Positions 57,624-64,000 of a DNA stretch of 64,000 nucleotides are shown here, piece after piece. The stretch covers positions 283,035-347,034 of the forward strand of contig JAPVLO010000956.1 in NCBI GenBank assembly GCA_027257055.1, written 5' to 3'. Both the position numbers and the translations under genes were made by a program. The DNA is from Cephalopachus bancanus. Its lineage: Eukaryota; Chordata; Mammalia; Primates; Tarsiidae. Each line of letters starts with the position of its first letter. The first letter of the stretch is position 1. The notes below the pieces were generated by a model, which saw only the letters and a list, made by a program, of their open reading frames with translations, had not been told where the DNA came from and did no database searches.

Positions 57624-57917
57624 TTTTTTTTTTTTTTTTTTGAGTTGGAGTCTCACTCTGTTGCCCAGACTGGAGTGCAGTGGCCGCTCCCGGCCACCGC
57701 AGCCTCGACCTGCTGGGCTCTGGCGATCCTTCTGCCTCAGCCTTCCAAGTAGCCAGAATTACAGGCGCGCGCTACCACGCCCGGCTAATTTTTTTGATTT
57801 ATTGTAGAGATGAGGTCTCGCCTGCCCAGGTGGGTCTCGAACCCACGGGCTCAGGCAATCCACTCACCTCAGCCTCCCAAAGACGCGGGATTACAGGCTG
57901 AGCCACCGAGCCCGGCT
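57624..57917 (-). repeat. Alu dimer, young lineage, perfect 15-bp TSD
   Basis: TGATACTGATTTCTT at 57611-57625 and 57918-57932. Confidence 0.95.
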
Positions 57918-57953
57918 TGATACTGATTTCTTACCACCTGAAATTTTATTTTA

Positions 57954-58235
57954 GCTGCGCACGATGACTCGAGCCTGTCAGCCCAGCACTCTGGGAAGCC
58001 GAGGTGAGAGGATTGCCTGAGCCCGGGGTTTTGAGACTAGCCCGGACAACTTGGCGAGACCTCATCTCTACAACAAATCAAAAAATTAGCTGGGCATGGT
58101 AGCATGCAGCTGTAATTCCAGTTACTTGGAAGGCTGAGGCGGGAGGATCGCCAGAGCCCAGCAGGTCGAGGCTGTGGTGGCCGTGAATGTGCCACTGCAC
58201 TCCATCCTGGGCAACAGAGTGAGACTGACAAAACC
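57954..58235 (+). repeat. Alu dimer
   Basis: Sense, without a long A-tail. Confidence 0.87.
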
Positions 58236-58365
58236 AGTTTATGTTCTGCTGTTAAGGACACAGACTGAATATCAGAAGGGCCATCTTTCACTGTCCTGAT
58301 ATTTCTGAACTTCACATTGATGTCGATTATAGGCAGCATCACCATTTCAACAAATGAAAATGTTG

Positions 58366-59155
58366 GTTGGGGAGGCTGGTGGCTCAATGCCTGTAATCCC
58401 AGCAGTTTGGGAGGCCAAGGCGAGAGGACTGCTTGAACCCAGGAGTTAGAGACAAGCCTAAGCAACACAGCAATTCTTCATCTCTACAAAAAAGAAAAAA
58501 AGAAAAAAGAAAATTAGCTGGGAGTGGTGGCACACGGCTTTAGACCCAGCTACTCAGGAGGCCAAGATGGGAGGATTGCCTGAGCTCAGGAGATCGAAGC
58601 TGCAGTGAGCCGTGATTATGCCACTGCGCTCCAGCCTGAGCAAGAGAATGAGATCCCGACTCAATATTAAAAATATTCAGCTGGGTGTGGAGGCTCACGC
58701 CTGTAATCTGCACTTTGGCAGGCCGAGGCGGAAAGATGGCCTGAGCCCAAAGGTTCGAGACCAATCTGGGCAACTTGGCGAGCCCTCGACTCTACATTAA
58801 ACCACAAAAAACTAGCAGGGCATGGTGGTGTGCGTCTGTAGTTTCAGCTACTTGGAAGGTTGAGGCAGAAGGATCACCTTAGCCCAGCAGGTGGAGGCTG
58901 CGGTGGCCATGAGCATGCCACTGCATTCCAGCCTAGGCGATGAGAGTGAAACTCCAATTCTAAAAAAAAAAAAAAATTTAGCCGGGCATGGTAGCACATG
59001 CCTGTAGTTCCAGCTACTTGGAAGGCTGAGAAGGATGGCCTGAGCCCAGAAGGTTGAGGCTACGGTGGCCTTGAGAGTGCCACTGCACTCCAGTCTAGGT
59101 GACAGAGTAGGACTCTGACTCAAAAATAAATAAATGCATAAATAAAATTTTTTTT
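58366..59155 (+). repeat. Two sense Alu dimers and a right arm
   Basis: 58366-58675, 58679-58977 and 58979-59155 stand head to tail and close the Alu-rich spacer. Confidence 0.88.
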
Positions 59156-59640
59156 AAATTCTAGGTGAAAAATATACATATACTGCAATCCTTATGGACT
59201 AAGTCACATGTCCTCCCTCACCCCATAGCCTAGTACGTTCTTCCAAATGACTGTGTCCAGGCTGATACGATGGCACTCGAACGTGGATTTTTTTCGTGGT
59301 ATTTTACATATTCTGGACCGAAATCTCATGAGCGTAGTAACACAAGAGGCGGGTGGTGCGCGTTGTGTGTCACAGAGCTAAGAGCTCACCCAGCGCACAG
59401 CGGTGATGCAGCAGTGTCATGGCAACTGGACTCCGGTTTCGGGGCTCTCGAGGGATCGCTGTGTGTCCCCGGAGAGGGTCGCACAACCTCTGGACTCATG
59501 TTACACGTTCAAGAAAATGGAAATCACGGCCGTCCGGGGTGGTTTACGCGGGGCCACACTCCACCGACTCCGCTCCATCTCTGCATTCCAGAAGTTTCCA
59601 AGATGGTCTTCGAAAGGGAGGATGAGCCGGTGCCACGGAG
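59156..59640 (+). other. SPINDOC upstream flank
   Basis: Unique sequence between the last Alu and the CpG island. No gene is supported. Confidence 0.6.
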
Positions 59641-59952
59641 CGCCGTGCCCAAGGTCACGGAGCCAGCAGGTCGGAAGGCGCCCGGTCCCACTCTCGCCGG
59701 CGCCGAGGTCTCTCCCGCTCCCTGCAGGCTCCCGTCCCGCCGGGGCATCCGCCGGAGGGGGAAGGCCGGTCCGCGCAGGGGCGCGACCACCCCTGTCGGA
59801 GTCCGGGGGCGCCCGGGGAGCCGGCCGCCCACGGAGGGTCCAGCCCGTGGGCCCGGGAGGCCCGGAGCGCGGCCGCGAAAGCGCGCGCCCCCTCCCGCCT
59901 GCCCGCGTCCCGGGGAGGCCAGCGGCGCCGCGTGCCCGGGGCGGGGCCGCGC

Positions 59953-60043
59953 GCGATTGGCCGCGGCTGCCCGGGGGGCGGGGCCGGGGGCGGGGCCGGG
60001 GCGGGCCGGTCGGCCGGCGCCGACAATGGGCCTCCATAAAAGG
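59953..60043 (+). promoter_or_regulatory. SPINDOC: SPINDOC core promoter: CCAAT, GC boxes, TATA/CArG
   Basis: An inverted CCAAT box (GCGATTGGC) is followed by at least two GGGGCGGGGCC-type Sp1 sites and then CCATAAAAGG at 60034-60043. That last motif can serve as a TATA box and also fits CC(A/T)6GG, the SRF-binding CArG consensus. The spacing from the start codon (about 220 bases) suits a start site near 60065. Factor binding is inferred from the motifs. Confidence 0.65.
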
Positions 60044-60264
60044 CGGCGGCGGGGGGCCGGGGCCCCGGATTGAGCCCTCCCCGGCCGGCTCCGACGCGCG
60101 AGCTCTCGGGGCCGCCCGCTCGCGCCCGGCGCAGGCCCGGCGGGCGAGCGGCGAGCAGCGGGCGGCGGGCGGCGGGGAGGGGTGCGCGCGGGCCCGGCCC
60201 GGCGGAGGCCTGCGCCCTGCTCGGCGCCCGGCGCGGCGATCGCGCTCGCAGCAGCGGCGGCACC

Positions 60265-60395
60265 ATGGCCCTGAAGGCCGAGGGCGCCGCGCTGGACTGC
60301 TTCGAGGTGACGCTCAAGTGCGAGGAGGGGGGACGACGAGGAGGAGGAGGCCGTGGTGGTGGCCGTGATCCCGCGGCCCGCGCCGATGCTGCGAG
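60265..60395 (+). CDS. SPINDOC: SPINDOC coding exon 1, with a frame break
   Basis: It starts MALKAEGAALDCFEVTLKC in a good Kozak context (GGCACCATGG), matching the known SPINDOC N-terminus. The acidic run that should follow is frame-shifted: six Gs at 60327-60332 stand where GAG GAG GGG GAC needs five. Reading past that extra G gives an acidic stretch, then AVVVAVIPRPAPMLR and a phase 1 donor (GTGAGC), exactly as expected. SPINDOC binds the histone reader SPIN1 and blocks its recognition of methylated H3 (established knowledge). Its zinc finger lies in later exons beyond the window. Confidence 0.92.
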
Positions 60396-61261
60396 GTGAG
60401 CCCGCGCGCCGACCCGCTTCCGCGTCGCGGTCCGCCGCGCCGGAGACGGGCCGGCCCGGCGCCCCCACCCCAGGGTCTGGGGCCCACGCCCCGCCCCCTC
60501 CCCGGGCCCGGCGCGCACTCGCTGCGCTTCCCGCCGCGGCTTGGAGCCTCGGCCTCTCGCGCCCCCCACCCGCCCGTGGTCTGGCGCCTGCGATCCGCAC
60601 CCCCCGCGCCCCCGGCCGGGCCCGGCCCCGGCCCCGGCCCCGGGGAGGCCGAGTCCGCGGGGCGCCGGGCGGCCGCGGCCCGGGGAGGGGCGGTGAGGCC
60701 GCTAGGCCCGAGGCCGGCGGCCGCGGCGGCGCGGGGGAGGGGGCTGGCGGCGCCCTCCCGCCCAGCCCCCCGCGCGGGCCTCCCCTTCCCAAGCCACAGG
60801 TGTCAGCTTCCGGCGACTCGGGATGAAGGGGACTTTGCAGCACCTGCTTTGGGGAAGCAGCGCTGGCTGGGGTCCCCGGGCCGCCCTGGCAGGAGCTCCG
60901 CCGTGGGGCGGCTTCGAGAAACAATCTGAGAACGCCGGCCCTCCCCTCCCCCTTCGCCCCTGTCTTGAGTGCTCAGGGGCTTGCAAACCGCGAGAAAACA
61001 AAGCCGTCTTTGCGGGAGGCTTCATATTCACGTAAATGCAAATATCTCTCCATTCTCCGATCCCTCTTTCCGTGGAGGGGACAGGGCCCCAGAGAGGTCG
61101 AGAGCGCGGCTATTCATCGAACCTCGGCGCCGCAGAATGGTGTCTGTCTGCCCGGCCTCTCACCCTTTGTGGAGTCAGAAGGGCTATACAAGGAACGGGG
61201 GAAGAAAAAGGTCGCCCGCCTTCTCCGGGCATTCTCTCCGACTGACGGGTCGTCTTCCTGC

Positions 61262-61500
61262 TTCTGCGAATATTTGTTGAGTGTTTGCTGGGCACCGTTA
61301 GAGGCTGTCCGCGTTCATCCTCAAAACAATCCTGCAAGGGCAGCCTTATCCCCACTGTTAAGGAGGAAAGAGAGCCCAGAGAGGTGGAGTTGGGCAGCCA
61401 GTATTTATTTGGCACCTATCGTACGCCAGGCGCTGTTCTAGACTGAGGGTAGTGATAGCAAACAGAGCGGGCAGAACTCTGCTCTTGAGGAACATGGTTG
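61262..61500. repeat. Two MIR-like fragments
   Basis: ATATTTGTTGAGTGTTTGCT to CCCAGAGAGGTGGAGTTGGG, then TATTTATTTGGCACCTATCG to AACAGAGCGGGCAGAACTCT. Confidence 0.7.
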
Positions 61501-61657
61501 AAGACAGGTATGTCCAGAGACCACTAAAGCAGGCTAAGGAGAGGCAGTGGGGATTTTCTTTGGCATATCCCGTGGCTCAGAAAAGCTCTAGTAAGGTGAA
61601 TTTTTGGTAGAGACCGGAAGGGAGGTAAGCAGGTAGCTGGAAGAGGACCATTTCAGG

Positions 61658-61707
61658 CGGAACAGTAAGTGCAGAGGTCCAGCGGAACAGTAAGTGCAGA
61701 GGTCCAG
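61658..61707 (+). repeat. Perfect 25-bp tandem duplication
   Basis: CGGAACAGTAAGTGCAGAGG plus TCCAG is repeated twice without mismatch, inside what looks like an L2-derived sequence. Confidence 0.85.
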
Positions 61708-62445
61708 CGGCACAAGCTTCTGGAAGGTGTGGGAGTAAAAGGATGAATTCTAGGGTTTTGGCCTGCACCGCTGGAAGTGCAGCCTTCCTATTTACGGAGG
61801 TGGGGGTGGGGACTGGGATGCAGGCTCGCAGGAGGTTGCCGTCTAAGTATGACAGGTTGGAGATGCCTGTTGCACGTCCAGGGGGCGAGGTCAGCTAGGC
61901 CGGCAGCCGAGACTTCCGGGAGAGTTGGCTGGAGATACAAACGTGGGAGTTGCAGGCCTGCAACGGGAGACTCATCAGAGGAAGGAAGTAGGCAGGAAGG
62001 GTCAGAGGTCCGAATCGTGAAAGGCTCCGGTGATTGCGGCCGGCATCTGAGTCAGGTACTCATCACACGTTACTAAATGCCACGACGCGCCGGACGCTGT
62101 TCTTGTTGCTAGAGATACGGACGGGAAGCACCAAACATGGGTGCTGACGTGGGCCCTGCTGTGTGGGGGAGACACATGAACGAATCCAACACAGTGAGGC
62201 CACGTAGAGGCGTGCTTGGGGGGAAAGGACCAGCCGAGGGCATGGGGTGTCAGTCCAGGGAGATGGCTCTTTGGCAGGGACCTGGAAGGAGAGAGGGAGT
62301 GTCTGAGGAGAGATGAGGACCTGGCATAGGTGGCCGAGACCACACACAGAGAAGTACGTGAAGCAGCAGCCAAAAGGAGAGCCCTGGGCGCAAGTGATGG
62401 AACTCCAGATGGAGGGAGGGGTGATTGGCCCTGACCACTGGACTT

Positions 62446-62745
62446 TGTTTGTTTGTTTGTTTGTTTGTTTTTGAGTTGGAGTCTCACTCTGTCGCCCAGA
62501 CTGGAGTGCAGTGGCTGCTCCCGGCCACTGCAGCCTCGATCTGCTGGGCTCCGGCGATCCTTCCGCCTCAGCCTTCCAAGTAGCCAAAATTGCAGGCGTG
62601 CGCTACCACACCTGGCTGATTTTTTGATTTATTGTAGAGATGAGGTCTCGCTGCCCAGGCGGGTCTTGAACCCGCGGGCTCAGGCAATCCACTCACCTCA
62701 GCCTCCCAAAGGCGCAGGATTACAGGCTGAGCCACCAAGCCCGGC
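62446..62745 (-). repeat. Alu dimer, young lineage, with TSD
   Basis: A (TTTG)n tail; flanked by GACCACTGGACTT and GACTACTGGGCTT. Confidence 0.93.
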
Positions 62746-62913
62746 TGACTACTGGGCTTAGTATCGGTGACCCTGATGGAAGCAGTGTTGGAGCACTGGC
62801 CCGCCAAGAGGTCTGGGTTCCTGTCAGTGGTCACATGGGAGATAGGTGCAAGGCCAATCTCTGTCCATTTCAAAGGCCACCTTTTCCATCCAGCCCCCAG
62901 GTGTTAGGGCCTC

Positions 62914-63178
62914 CGGGCTGGAGTGCAGTAGCACCATCATGACTCACTGCAGCCTCAACCTTCTGAGTGGAAGCAGTCCTCCTACCTCAGCCTCCCAAGT
63001 CCCTGTGACCACAAGCCCGTGCCACCTCACCCAGCTAATTTTGGGGATTTTTTTTGCAGAGACAAGGTAAGGCTTGCTGTGTCACCCAGGATGATCTTGA
63101 ACTCCTGGGCTCAAGCAACCCTCCCACCTTGGTCTCCCAGAGTGCTGAGATGACTGGTGTGACCCACTGCACCTGGCC
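62914..63178 (-). repeat. Old AluJ-like copy
   Basis: Antisense, without a T tract; the right arm starts at GGGCTGGAGTGCAGTAGCAC. Confidence 0.83.
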
Positions 63179-63473
63179 AGGTGTTCTTATTTTGTCCCAT
63201 CCCCCGGAAGGTGGGAGGGAGATGCAGTCATGGGGGATCATAGGCGCCCCAGGAGCACTTCGCCGCGGGACTGACGTGGGCCATGGCTTCCTTCTTTGCC
63301 AAGCTGGAAAGGGCTCCTGCCCCGTCAGAGCGTACGGTCCAGTGTGGGATGGGCAGGTGGCAGACAGAGCGATGGAATGAGACCACCACTGCAGAGACTC
63401 TGAAGCGCTGCAGAGGGAAGCCAGTGCCCAGGGAACTGGGCTGCCTTTCATAAGACAATGGAAGTTACCATCA

Positions 63474-64000
<527 letters not shown>

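Larger units (their letters stand above)
59640..60800 (+). promoter_or_regulatory. SPINDOC: SPINDOC CpG island
   Basis: A dense CpG tract flanks and includes coding exon 1. It ends the Alu-rich spacer: the last Alu arm stops near 59155 and none reappears until 62446. Confidence 0.85.

Noticed and set aside
59524..60924. A 466-codon minus-strand frame at the SPINDOC promoter
   Set aside because: CpG-island artefact opposite the real exon.

Overview
The window is nuclear DNA from a primate that is not an anthropoid. The base evidence is its Alu content: roughly ninety dimeric 7SL-derived Alu copies, none of which I recognise as the AluS or AluY type that dominates monkeys and apes. Most belong to a divergent lineage that starts GCTCGGTGGCTCAGCCTG and carries a GTGGCCGGGAGCGGCCAC block in its right arm. 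No tRNA/Alu fusion element of the galago type was seen, so a lemur-like strepsirrhine is my best guess, with tarsier not excluded.

Three protein-coding loci are present, in the order known from human chromosome 11q13: RTN3 (+), ZFTA formerly C11orf95 (-), SPINDOC formerly C11orf84 (+). Bases 1 to about 26.5 kb are the 3' part of RTN3: a long repeat-rich intron, then six exons that encode the whole reticulon homology domain, then a 2 kb 3' UTR. Bases about 26.5 to 34 kb are ZFTA on the minus strand, with five coding exons, a long 3' UTR and a strong CpG-island promoter. RTN3 and ZFTA end tail to tail, with poly(A) signals 31 bases apart on opposite strands. Bases 35.4 to 59.2 kb are a gene-free spacer packed with Alu, old LINE-1 and LTR-derived sequence. 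SPINDOC begins at about 60 kb with a CpG island, a CCAAT/GC-box/TATA-like promoter and coding exon 1. Its first intron runs off the window.

ZFTA and SPINDOC are neighbours in a divergent arrangement. They share an unusual zinc finger type (C-x2-C-x14-H-x4-H followed by a helical tail), so they look like old duplicates. RTN3 is unrelated: it shapes ER tubules and acts in ER-phagy.

The most interesting signals are these. (1) A family of LTR-derived inserts that look like L1-mobilised retroviral RNAs, starting at the same cap-like GGGCAA, ending in an A-tail and flanked by target-site duplications. One is a complete R-U5-deleted body-U3-R copy at 48.6-49.5 kb, one is an R-only copy inside an Alu at 40.8 kb, and one is an Alu-LTR chimera at 11.5-12.0 kb. 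(2) A derived Alu lineage whose Pol III B-box region forms a perfect tRNA T-arm-like hairpin. (3) Frame-disrupting single-base differences at G/C runs in ZFTA exons 2, 3 and 4 and in SPINDOC exon 1, together with apparent loss of the third ZFTA zinc finger. The first group may be sequencing error; the finger erosion is harder to explain that way.
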